The notes beneath the pieces are model-generated. The model was not told where the DNA came from, ran no database searches, and saw only the letters and a list, made by a program, of their open reading frames with translations. From contig JAMPIT010000890.1 of NCBI GenBank assembly GCA_026261815.1, positions 7,222,001 to 7,286,000 of the forward strand: a stretch of 64,000 bases of DNA, read 5' to 3'. Positions 25,623-37,900 of this stretch are shown piece after piece; position 1 is the first letter of the stretch, and each line of letters opens with the position of its first letter. Source of the stretch: Monarcha castaneiventris obscurior (lineage: Eukaryota > Chordata > Aves > Passeriformes > Monarchidae). Made by a program: the position numbers and the translations under genes.

Positions 25623-28600
25623 TAATCACCCCTATTTATCATAAAAAGATCAGATCCTCTGCTCCTCAAACTCCATTTGATTTCCTGATGATGAAATGAA
25701 GTAGAGAGTTGCTCCTTTGGAAGTGTCATTTGAATACTGGAACTGCATGGAAAGAAGATGTACAAAATGATGTCTGTTTCTGATATGATCAGGGTTTACA
25801 AAGCTGATTAAGGAGTTTGTTTGTTTGTGTTTTTCCTACTGGAAAGATAACTTGGAATGAGACTCTGCATGTGCTGGGTCAAGGTGGTCACGGGAGATGG
25901 CTCTGAGCTGTCGTGTTATGCCTTAATGGGAATTTCTGAAGCATGGACTTGCTCTCACCCTTGTTCTGGGCTTCAGCAACAGCTGGCAGGGCAGTGTGAC
26001 ATGGGAAGCAGGAGAGTTAAGTGTGACCATTGCCTGCAGTCAGCAGGGATGCTCTTTGGGAGCGTTGTTGGGACTCCAGCCAAGACTAACTGGACTGGCA
26101 AGGCACCAAAACAACAGATGAGCCAAAGGAACAAAATCAATGTGCCTTGCACATGTGAAGAAATGCAGCCAGCCAAATCATTCCTCTCTTGGTGTGACTG
26201 AAAGGAATTGATGCAACAGATACAAAGTGATGCAGTAGGTACAGCTAGGGTGAGCACAGAATGGGAAAAGTCACACTGTGCACGTGAGGTGCCGTGGTGT
26301 ACTTACATCAGGGACCAGACCAGTGACTTCATTTTGGCACATGAAACAAATCATGCAGACTTGGGATCTTTGCTAATGTTAGGATCATTAAGACTTTCAT
26401 TAAAACCAGAGTAACAATGAGCAATGCAACTACTCATGATCTGACAGAAAACTCGTTTCTGAAAACATGGACTGTAATAGCCAGCAGTCTACTTGTGTTA
26501 TCTCAAATAGGTAGATGCTCTTCCTTTTGTTAAGACACAGGTGGTGTCTCAGTTTGGGGAAAGATAATAGCGCTCCTCTGCAAATTTCCTGTAGGATCCA
26601 CAAAACTACTTGTTGCTTTTCAGGTGTCAGGTAAGATAAAGTGAATCGTAGAAGATATCCACAGTCCATAGTCAAGACTCCAATGCTGTTTGCAGAAAAA
26701 TGCTGTACATGTGAAACTTTGTGTTTTCTCTGAATGTTCTAGACAGTTACCCAGAAATTTACTATTTTTCCTGTGTAGATCTGCTGCATAACTTAGAGGA
26801 AGCTTCAACTATTATGACATTTGTGTACCTTTCTTGACCTGATACTCAGTTTCAAATTTCTTTGTTTGGTTTGTTCCAGGATTATTTTCTTAAGACATTA
26901 TATCCTAAGTAATTTTTTGGTTTTTGCAGTGGCCTAAGTTGGTAAACAATCTATTTAGCACCTGAAATTCAGCACATTTATCAAATGAGTTTTATTATGT
27001 TCTAACTTTATGGTATTTTTTTGGAAGCATATTCTGTTTAGTATCAGAGGAAAAGCATTAAATTTATCTTCCAGAATACTTGGTTAGTTCTGTTTATAGC
27101 ACTTTGATTAAGTAAGTACAATATGCTTATTTGCTCCAAAGTATGAAGAGGTACAAAGTAAGTTTTCAAAATTAAAATGATTATTCTTTTTGGCACTTAT
27201 GCATAACCTGCTGCAGCTGTCTTCACACACAGCACCATTTTTCATCTTGTGAATTGATCTGAGGAGAAACAGATTTGCTGTTATGTTTAGCATTTTCCCA
27301 AACGAGCAGAATTAAACTAAAATAGGAAAATACTGGCACTGAGACATAGAAATGGCTGTCATAGCTGAAAACTGAAAATAAGTAAAAGGATGATAATTTG
27401 AAGAATATTCTGACCGTAAATGTATACAATAATAACAGCAGATCCACAATGAACTTGCAGCTAAATAGCAGATTTTTTTTAAGTATCACAGGATGTAAGT
27501 GAAGAAAATGACAGATAACTTTTTGCACACAGCTGCTTTTTTTGCATTTGGAATTTAGACTGAAAAACTTTTTGGTTATCTATATTTAATAAAAGAAAGT
27601 ATTTCTATTTACAGATCATGCTGTGTCTAACAGTTCTCTTCAACAATGAGGTGTTAATTGACTTTTTATCAAGCATTTCCAGAGTCACAGACATGCTTAC
27701 ATCAATGGAGAACATAATTCTTATCCTTTTTTCATAATAATGAACAGCATTCATAAAAACAATGAGAATTATAATGAGAATGTAATATGTAGTATATATA
27801 ATTTATTGAGCTCAGCAAAATGGCCTCAAAGGTACAATGTATACAGGTAGTTTATGAAAAGATGCCTAGAGTGTAGATTGAATTATTTGGACTGATAATT
27901 TCATAGTTTCCATAGCATCTCATTGGACAGGTAGCCTTGATAAAATAGTGGTATAAACACATCTTGCAGAAAGGTAAGGAACCAAAGTGGCAAAGGGTAT
28001 TGGTTTAGTAAATAGAAGAAGTAAATGTCACCTAGCAGACTTCTAAATCTATGGACACTTATTGATTTTGGTTGGCTTATGAACTCAACTTTACTTATGT
28101 GACAATCTGTTTTTTTCTTTTACACTCTATAAATATTACAAGGGCTGAAAAAAGAAGGAGAAATATTTTGCATATGTGATCATGCCCAGACTATAATTGG
28201 GCTTAGTTTTCTAAACATAGGAATACATGGGTCAAGTATCTACTGGAATGTGGAGATAGCTAAGAGGCTGACTGTCACAGCCCCAGAGTATTCAAAGTGT
28301 ATTTAAAAAGCCCCACTTCACAAGGGAAATGTTTTTTTTTTCCAGCTTAGTAATTGCAGTGTGGATTTAGAATGCACTGAGTGAATGCTCTCCTAAAAGC
28401 AGGCCATCCTTTTCAAGTTATTTCCTCTTTAATATCTGTTGCTGTGACAATTCATTAGGAGTTAATACTGGCTTTCTGGGCAATTTGGGTTTGGGATTTT
28501 TTTTGTTGTTGTTTTTTATACTATAAATCCCCATCAGACTGTGCCTGCTATTTCTCATTCACCTTGAGAAGCTTTTCTCAACAAATTTTTTGGTTTTTCC

Positions 28601-29144
28601 ACAGCAGCTTTGCTCTGTATTATAGTTTCTCAGCAGATAATGAAGCATTTCAGACCTCCTAAGGAGTAGAGATGATCTGTTCCTGAATTCTCACTATCAG
28701 ATACACACTGCTGTTTGCCCACAGACTAATGAATAACACAGCATTCCACCAGTTTTTGCTGCCCTCCACACCTTTCAATAACATGCAGCTTCTTTGATAT
28801 CATTCACACAATCCTTCACTGCAATATTTTGGTTCTTGCATGAAAAAATGATTTTTGGAACCTCTTCTGCCATAGCTTTCAGTAGTTACTTTCTGGAGGA
28901 ACTATAGTCAGTGTTTTGGCAACAGTTTTTTCTGCCACATTTTTTTTTATTCTGTTAATGCCACGTTCAGGCAGGTATACGGGATATTGAAATTGCCCAA
29001 ACCTTTTTGCAGTCAACTGCTTGACAGTATGTTTCCTTTCTTTTATTCACGCTCTTGCATTTGAAGAATGATTGATGTCTCTGCAGATACTGTGCAGCAA
29101 AATGAGATTATAAAATCCTAATTCTACTCTGCATTCAACAAGAA

Positions 29145-29510
29145 ACAGCTGTCTGCTGCTCCAGGCAAGCAGGGTTCTATTGTGTGCAGCGGTGACTTGG
29201 GAAGACGAACACCATCACCCCTTCCTCTTTCTTTCCCTTGCTTCATATACCCAGCACGATGCTGTATTTTATGGAATATTCCTTGGATCATTGGCTGCCT
29301 TGGCTGTGTCCCCTCCCAACTCCTTGTGCCACCCCCCTCTCCTCACTGCAGGGGCAGTATGAGAAGCAGAAAGGGCCTTGATGCTGCGTAAGTGCTGCTC
29401 AGCAGAAACAAAATCAACTCTAATCAACACTGCTTCCAGACCAAATCAAACCCATAGCAACACATGAGCTGCTGTGAAGAAAATTAACTCTACCTCCGCC
29501 AAAATCATTG
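29145..29510 (-). mobile_element. Antisense ERV LTR fragment related to the copy at 5624-6206
   Basis: Read on the - strand it shares landmarks with the sense LTR at 5624: GGTAGAGTTAATTTTCTTC (about 29475-29493), TGCTGAGCAGCACTTACGCA (about 29387-29406), GGAATATTCCATAAAATACA (about 29267) and GTTCGTCTTCCCAAGTCACC (about 29192-29211), in the same order. The 3' third of the family is missing: beyond about 29145 the sequence no longer matches, so the copy is truncated. The two copies differ considerably and probably belong to different subfamilies. Confidence 0.65.
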
Positions 29511-31869
29511 TAGAGTCCAAACCTAACAGTCTCAAATATCCCAGAAGTTGCACTGGGTACACTTTTACAAGGCCACAGTGGCTGCACAGTAGTCAATGAT
29601 GCAGGGCACTGGTTTACAAGCACCACGTCCCACTGGCAAGTATTAATCAGAGTTTTGCTGGAATGAGGCCATGCAAGGGAAAAGCTTTAGCCCTACATGT
29701 TTTTCTCCAAGCTCTAAGGATAGTTATGGTCTAAATAGTATGAAACAATTGTTGAGTGGAATATGGAAGTGCCTGGAGAACTGTGCCGAGCAGGAGGGAT
29801 CCATTCCTTGCATGTGTGAGGAAGATCCAGCTGGGTGCACGACTGCTTTTTGCCAGGAGAGATGCACTGTAGGTTTTAATTCTTTGGAAGCTCTGTGAGG
29901 CAGAATCTTTCTTCAAGCTCTCATTAGTCTGAGGGAGTTCTGCTTTGCCTCTTAGACAAAACCTAGTGCCAAAGCTCATCTCAAAAATCTTTCCTGCTGT
30001 GGTTGTGACACATAAGCCTCATTGCTGTGTTTGCTTGTGTATGTTTTCTAAAAGATGTTTTTGTAATAGTCTTGGCTATAGGACCTTGTTGTTTTCTTTT
30101 TTCCACTGTGTATTGTACTATTTTATTTTCCTTTAAGTTAAAAAGGAGAAATTCAAAAGGTAGCTACAGTGTAAAACTGTGCTGGCAAAAAGAACTCAGA
30201 ACAATATAACAAAGTTTGAGGTACAATAGCTGATGCCATATTGTTTTTAAAAACATTTTTTTAAATAAAGATCTCTCTTTGATAAAATAATAGTTGCTGA
30301 TACTTAAAACCATATTTTTTAGAAGTAGATATTTTTGCTAACAGTAATGTTAAATATGTACTGTTATCATATTCAGTGCTACGGGCTGTATTCTGGGATG
30401 CGCTAAAATTTTATTTTCAGTGAATGTTCCTAAACATCAATCTGCTAGGAGATAGTAAAATGTTTCCATAGCATATAATAAAGAAAATTTCTGTGAGTTT
30501 TTCCCTAACAGGTAATGCATGTGCTGGCTTTTTTCCAAATTTGGATCTTTCAGAAGATCTGTACGTAGTACTGAAGTAGAGGATAAGCACCCAGAGATGG
30601 TGTATCTCTTTCCATTGCAGCTGTTGCAAATATTTGCAATATTGATGTGTATGTGGCTTGTTTCTTCCAATTCTGTGAGAGCAGATGATGAGAAATATAA
30701 TTACTTTGAAAGATAATAATGGCAACTTTTTATGTGAGGAAAATGGGATTGCACTCTACTTTTTTTGTCCTGTATTTTTGTGTTTATTTGGATTTACAAA
30801 CACATTAGTACTGTCAGAGTACAAGTTTATCACACTGGTTATACCCTTTAGGACCTCTGAACTCTACACAATCTAAATAATTTCTACACTCTTATACTGT
30901 TATCAACTGATAACTAAAGGTCCAGTTTTTGTTTTTTTTTTTTTTTAATTTTCAGAATAACTGTTGTGAATATACCACCAGATTTCCAAAAGTTTTCTTG
31001 TCATATGGCTTGTGGGTTTTTTGTTTTTTTTTCCATAATAATACTCCAGATTAATAGACATCCTGAACTAATGCTAGAAGGATGTAAAAATAGAGTTCTT
31101 CGGTTACAGTTGTTTGATCAGCTAGTTGGCTGGTTAGTCTGCTAGGTTTTTATTTTTCAACAGTTTGGTCTGTTGATTTGAGTTTCTCTCCTTGGATGAT
31201 TACCAGAACAACACAAAACTACATGATTGATATTTGTTCTTTAAATATGATGTTGAGACTTACATGAATGCATGAAATTTCCTGGGGACAGCTTGCAGCC
31301 TGCCTCCTGGGCCTGGGCTTGGCTACAGTTTTAGCTATTAGAGTCGCTTTCATGCAGGTCAAATTGAGTTATAGTGGTTATTTCAGTAAGTGGTAACTAT
31401 ATTCTTTCCTCCCCCAGTTAATATCAAAACTGCTGCTGTTTTAGCTGATGTGGTACAAAAGATGTATGGATGGGGAGTGTGCTTTCCTTTTCCAGTGGTT
31501 GTCTGTTGTACTTTCTTTTTCATTTCTCCAAGATCAAGAGCTCTGCAATAATGCCCTAAATTGATATTTCTCTAATGTTGTTTTGTATGATTAAAATTAT
31601 AACATTTCATAGATGTTTCTCAAATGATGGGATCCTCAGTAAAAAGACTTAAAAGATTCAGAAAACAGTGAAATGCACTTCTGTGCAGAGAGCTATTCAA
31701 ATTTCTATGCAATGTCTTTGGATACTTTAATTTGTTTATGCAGCAACTTAGAAAATGTTATTGAAAATACCACATATGACAAAGGAAAATTGAGTTTCAT
31801 TATTTGAATGTAATGATCTCACACTATGTGAAACAGCCTTTTCTTGTCATGAGCAAAGTAGAAGTGTTA

Positions 31870-31903
31870 AGCCTATTATAACATCTCTTTGATGTTTTTG
31901 TAG
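31870..31903 (+). promoter_or_regulatory. 3' splice site of the coiled-coil exon
   Basis: A T-rich tract (CTCTTTGATGTTTTTGTAG) ends at 31903 and a plausible branch point, CTATTATAAC, lies roughly 20-30 bases upstream. This fixes the exon start as phase 0. The acceptor is of ordinary strength, interrupted by GATG in the pyrimidine tract. Confidence 0.7.
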
Positions 31904-31987
31904 GATGGAATAAAAGATGAATGCTCAGTGCTGAAGCTGCAGCTGAAGGAGAGAGATGAACTCATAGCCCAGCTTCGGGAGGAGCTG
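31904..31987 (+). CDS. Internal 84-base coding exon of a coiled-coil protein gene (candidate CCSER1/FAM190A)
   Basis: The sequence shows a polypyrimidine-rich acceptor ending in TTTTTGTAG, an open frame of exactly 28 codons, and a strong donor CTG|GTAAGC. Both boundaries fall in phase 0, so skipping or including the exon keeps the frame. The peptide contains KLQLKERDELIAQLREEL. Residues I3, C7, L10, L14, R17, I21, L24 and L28 follow 3-4 heptad spacing, which is a coiled-coil pattern with one charged core position. No other convincing exon is seen in the window, so the gene has introns of over 30 kb on each side. The giant coiled-coil serine-rich gene CCSER1 (FAM190A) fits both the peptide as I remember that family and the intron size, but this is recognition from memory; CCSER2 or an unrelated coiled-coil gene is possible. 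The coding nature is well supported; the gene name is not. Confidence 0.8.
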
Positions 31988-34900
31988 GTAAGCAGCAGAA
32001 GCAATGGGGGGTATTTTGTGGGTGGATTTGAGTTCCTTTACCTGATATTGTCACTCCGAGACCAGAAATTAAAGAAATGCAATTTCACACCTGCTACAGA
32101 ATTACTAGCCTAAGGCTATGCTGATCATTTAGATAAACACTGATAACACTGACTGTACTTTTCTAGGGACTTGTCAGCCTCTGAAGTGGCTACTGTCTAG
32201 ATTCACTGCTTGTAAAAGTTTCTTTGAAAAGATTGTGTTGGCAGTTGTCTAGATCAGAGGCAGATAAGCACAGCATTGTATGCATATGCCAGAAATCTTG
32301 AAGGGCCATGCACACACCTGCTAAATTGTCATTACTTCTCCCATGAGCTGCTTTTCGCATCTATATGATTCTTCAGGAGAAAAGGAAATGTGTTTTTTTC
32401 TCCATAATAGATGTCTTTGCATAAAATAATAAATGTTCTTACACTTGCTGAACCTTTACTTAGCACATGAGCTACTAACGCTTGGCTACTACTGCTTTAA
32501 GTATTGACAAAATACTTTCCAGTGACTGAAGTAAAATGCATGACACAACATTTAAAAAAACTAAACACATGAAAATGCATTTTATTGTTTTGTTAAGGCT
32601 TTGCTAACAGAATTTTAAGATTCCTTTTTGGATGGAAAGTGGTTAAAGCATTGATGTCTTCAGTATTTTTAAATAAAGGAGAGGGAGTTTCCACCTCCTC
32701 TCTCACAGCAGAGAACTTAAACACTGCAGAGAAAGCAGATAGGGTCACCACATTCAGGAAGACATTCAGCATGTACATTCCTCCAATGAAAGCTGCAGGT
32801 GTGTGGGCATCTAGGATTTTGTCTAAGCACCCTTTAGGACAAGGAATTTTTCCCTAATTAGATCTTAATTAGCTGATCTACCTCAGGGGGTGTTTTGTGC
32901 CTTTCTATCTCGTGCTTCATGGCTAGCTCAGAACTCGAACAGAATAAATTCAGGTCTAGCTGTTACTGCATATTTTATATACTCACTAAAAACACCAGTA
33001 CACTTTTATGCCAAGCAACTGAGTTTCAGGTTGCGTGGGAAAAATGTAATCCTGCCCAAGAGTGGAAGATTTCTTTGCTGTGTTAACATCTGCAAAATAA
33101 ATACATGTCATCAATATTCTTTGTTTCGTATTTGGCTACATTAAGAAATGTTGCATTGTGTAATTATTATCTAAAAATTAAATGACAAAATGGGACAGAG
33201 GGTACAGCAAGCTTCTCCACAGTCCTGGAGCATTAGTTTTATATCAGTCTAGTTCAGAACATGTGCTATTTAACTGGTGGACAATTCTGTCAGTATAAAA
33301 TTACCCTGTATTAACACAGGGAGCTGTAGCTCATTTGCTGTTAGGTGTTGTCAAAGTTCATCTGTGTATGTGTCAGTTGAAGAAGACCCACAGGGAACTG
33401 TCATAATAGACAAAAAGTGCAATGTCCTAGGGCCATGAAATAAGGATTAATCCATGATTAATTGACTTCAGTTTTGATACTCTAAGACTTGCAAAAGGAG
33501 TGCAGGTAGGATTCTTGAGATCATGTTTAGTCACTTGAAATTAAGTTTTGAAAGGACTCAGTAGATCTGATTTACTCCTAATTGAACTGAATAAAGTCAG
33601 GTTGGGAGGTGAATATGACAGAAACTACTTTAGTTTATTAAACCTAGGAAAAAAAAGGAGTGGGTTCCCACAGGATTGGAAAAAATGTGGTTTTTTTTTT
33701 AAAGATTTTTTTTTTTGTTTTGGTCTGAGTTTCTAAGTACAGTCATACGGATACTTTTTTAGTCTCTGCTGTATCTTCTCTTTCAATATTGCACATCCAG
33801 TGCCCTTTTCTGGAGGGGCCCTGGGCCCTGCCACCACAGCACTTCAAGAGATTTACTCCTGATTGTGTTAGGTGCTCTTAGGAGCTGCATGCAGGGAAAG
33901 TAAGCTCTCTTTTCAGAGCTGTTAAAAATGAACTAAATTAATTGATTGCTAGGAAATTCTGACCATGTTTTCCTTCCTTGCATAAAATTAGTCAAAAATT
34001 GATCTGAAACATGCTTTAATATTCTGCAAATGCTACTCTTATTTATGTGTTTGCAAATATTTGGAAAGTAAATGTTTATAAAAGTTAAGAGCAGTCATTT
34101 TTGGCTAATGAAGCTGTATGTGTTTTCGCATGGCTGCAATTTATTTCAGACATAGCACTTAATAGAAAACTAGCATTTTTGGCTTTGTATCTTGGGGCAG
34201 CCCATGTTCCATTTGTCACTCTCGATATGGAAATACAAAATTTGTAAATGCAGCTCACCTGTCCCGAAGTTATGGCATCATGATGCTAATTCAGAAGTCG
34301 TACATAAAAACTGATTTGAGCAGGAGTCAGTTTTGTGCTTCTTGAGAAATACATGAAAATCTCTACTTTCCAGCATTTAAGTTGAACGTTTGCGTGTAGA
34401 TGTAAAACCCTTGGTTTAGCTGGTTTTACTTTAAAACTCTTCAATTAACCTAAAGTGAACTTCAGGTAAATTTTGGCTATCCAGGAGCTTTTGCTTCTTG
34501 CTTTCCTCTAGATTTGCTAGATTTTTCTAGCAGTTTTTTCCTCCATCCCATGTGGTGGTTTTTTTCTGTAACTTTTAAATTCTTTTAAAAAAGCATTTCT
34601 ACCCCGTTTGAGTGCATTATGAAGGAAACCTTGAGCTGAGATGAGGAAAATGTCGATGGAGCGTGAGCCAATGAAGCTTTAGAGCTTATAATGTTACATA
34701 GCTTTTTAGGGGAGAAAAGGGTAAATACTTGAGGAATGAAAGTAGGAGTTTAGATGCTCAGTTGCAATACTCAGGTAGAAAGGATAAAATGCAAGGAGCC
34801 ATCACCTGCATCCTAGTAAACAAAGAAGAACATAGAATATTCTCTTGTGGATTTTTTGTTTGTTCTCTTTTTCAGTGATTATTTTGCATTGACTCCCTTT

Positions 34901-37900
34901 GTCACCAGAAGTGTGTCTGTCTTTGGAGAAATGAATATAGCTAGGTCAGGAAGTGGAATTAATTCTTTTATGCTCTCATTATCTGCTGAAAAATGCTTGC
35001 TTCAGAAATGTCAGGTACCCAAACCTGCTCTAAACCTACCTGGAAATGGTAAACCTCAGCAGGAACTGAAAATTTGGGTTCAAACCATCACTTGTCTCAA
35101 AACTGTACTAGCTTGTGAAAATATTACCCAGGAAATCAAATTAAGCATATCTATTCTGCAAGGAATGTGCTCTTCTTTTCCCTTTTCTTCTTTTTTTCTC
35201 CCTAAAATAACCAAAATAAATTACCCTCTTAGTTTTCATTGGCCACAAAGATGTTTGAAACCTCAGCTGTCTCATACCCAGCTTTGCCTGCAACTGCATC
35301 TTTACATATATTTTCCCAAATCGATCTTTTTCCACTGCAGTGTGAACACTTAGAATGACTTTAAGCAGAAAATATTTTTGTGCTATATTGGCAAAAGTAA
35401 CTGACTGCTGTTTATAGTAACATTTGTTCTATTGCTGTCATTGGTACAGCGACATTCACGCTGAAAAATGAGTGTTAACAACATTATCCTTTCAACCCTG
35501 ATTCCCTGTGTGACTTAAAGTCGTGTGTTGTGCCACCAAAAAGAAAAATGTAGTGAGGCAGTTTGAGTGGATTCTGAGTGGAACTGGAGTCAAAGTTAGG
35601 TCAGGAAATTAATCCCCCTTACAGCCCAGCTGTTGGGGATATTTTTCTGCCGTGGAGGTGGCTCTTTATCAAATGTTAGACTTTCTACATTTATAGAATA
35701 GCGAGGCACAGTGCTAGCTAAGTGGGCTTTAGCTCAAGCTGTAGAAGTTAGTGCTTTAGGACTAGATACTCTGGAATCAGCTCAACAAAACATAACTGCC
35801 TTATTTTTATTTTTTAAACTTTTTTCTCATCTTTGAAAATCATAAATAAGCTCTACTTCCTTGCCCAAAACTTATGTTAAATGATTTGAGAGGGCATGGG
35901 ACTTGTATTGTGGTTTGTGGGGAGGGGGTTGGTGGGTGGTTGTTTTTGGTGAGGAGGAGTTTTCTGTATTTGTTCATTTAGTTGCTTTATCCTAAACACA
36001 GAGTATTCCTGGAGGGCAACAGTGGTGGCAAGCTTAGCTGTTTTCTGTAGGTTGATTTCAATAATGGGCAATTAGCCAATTACTCAAATTTTGAAGTATG
36101 GTGAAAATGAGTACTTGTTATTCAGCTTTGAAGTGTAACAGAAAACCCTAGATGCATTTGAATCCTGCTGAGGAGCTGTTTATGAAAGACACTTAGGTTA
36201 AGTGTAAAAATCACCTCAAAATATAGTTATGCCAGTACAGACCCCTTGAATTTTACAGTCTTAACATCACAACTTGTTTTGACAGGCAAGGAATGAGATT
36301 TGGATAAAAATGTAATGAACAATAATTTTTGGAATTGCTGTGAAAAAGAGAAATTATCATTAGTCCAGGCAATTTTCAAAATTTAAAAACAGTTGTCCTT
36401 GAAATTTTAAAGAAATAAATAGTTCCCATTTGAAAAGGATAATAGTCCTTATTTTTGGAAAAAGCAGTCTAGATTAATCTTTACACTGATTACCCATTTG
36501 CTTTATAGTCTGCTGGTTTGTAGTATTATTTCATATTGGCTGTTTTTATGAGAGGGTAATCCAGACCCGTGGATAATTTACCTAAGAACCAGCATTTGTA
36601 AGTAGTTTCAAATCCTCTTTCTTCACCATATTTAGGGAAAATTAGGAGTAGAAAAGAAATAGATTAGGTGTACTTAAACATTATTAAAGTGTCAGGCTTC
36701 TTCTCCCTTTTTTACAGGGGAATTAATTGCACATATTCCAGAAAAGGCTTATCTGAGCAGTAATTACGCTCTGAATCAGTTCCACAAGACAGACATGGAG
36801 TCTGAAAATGGCAATATCCTATAGCCCACAATGGGGATTAGGCTCCAATTCCTTGTCTACACCAGTCCCTTGATGAAAAGCTGCCAGTCAGATAGGATCT
36901 TTAATATTCCTTGGCACTTGTAGAGGTGATTCTGCATATGAATTTAAGTTCCTACTACAAAACATTGTCATATCATGGTGTTTGGCACAGATAAAGAAAT
37001 ATGTCACTAGCACAGAGTGTATTCCTGGTCTCACTGAGGCTCTGCTCTGGAGTATTTCATAAAAATAACACTGCAAAATGAGCAGACCTGAAATACAAAA
37101 TTTGTCCAAAGTGTCCCTTGAGACACAGAGCCAAGGCTTGCCCTCCTTCAGTAATAATGCACTCTGTGTGCTTGTCTTTGGCAGGAGTGTCACTTGTAGA
37201 CAGCTGCCTTCATGAGATGTGCAATGTTTTACTGATGGTTATATACTTCTAGAATAAGCAGGCAATTGTGATCTGGCCTTAGGCCAAAATCTTGGAAAAC
37301 TTTATTTTTTTGATCTATCTGAAGGACAAAATGTATGTCTCAACGTCACCTTTCATTTTTTTCCACCTAATTTTTTAACCAGTTTTTGCTCTAGTGAAGA
37401 TCTAAAGATAGCTGACAACAGGTGAATTTTAGGACAAATGGAAGTGGCATCTTGGAGGTGTAGGAAGGAAGGCTGTGTGTTGCAGTTCAGCTCAGTTGAT
37501 GTTTTCCTTTGTTGAATGAAAGTTGGCTAAGAAGTATCGAAATTTATTGCTGCTTGACATGGGCCTGAGTTTGTGACATTAGATAAATTCTCAAAGAAGT
37601 ACTCCAGCTGGCATGTGAATGACTGCTGTCAGTATCAGCTAATGGAATACTAAGGGATATGTGTGTTTGTAAGAGCACAGAGAAAGGTAATGTTGCTTAA
37701 AAACAAATACATGCATGCTGGGAAGCTTGTTTTGCTTCTGAAGGCCAGCATTTTAATTTCTGTGACCTAACAGCTTCAGTATGCTGCTAAAGGCATGTGT
37801 GTGGCGCATTTTTATGGTAGTCATCTGATGTGAATGACTTTTGTGTTGATAAATGCATTATCCTCAGCTCTGCATTACAGTGTTTAATGAATCGAGTGGT

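Larger units (their letters stand above)
1..31903 (+). other. Upstream intron (continues beyond the window)
   Basis: Inferred from the exon at 31904, whose acceptor closes this stretch. It is AT-rich, with frequent stops in every frame and only short open frames lacking recognisable domains. It contains the LTR and LINE features listed separately. In the remaining parts (1-2746, 3233-5623, 6207-20269, 20771-23989, 25030-29144 and 29511-31903) I see unique, non-coding-looking sequence with homopolymer tracts but no gene. Small exons of other genes cannot be excluded by eye. Confidence 0.65.

Noticed and set aside
34847..35353. Longest open frame in the window (168 codons, + strand)
   Set aside because: It begins at GTG, not ATG, has no recognisable domain, splice structure or coding-like composition, and lies in AT-rich intron. 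Best explained as chance.
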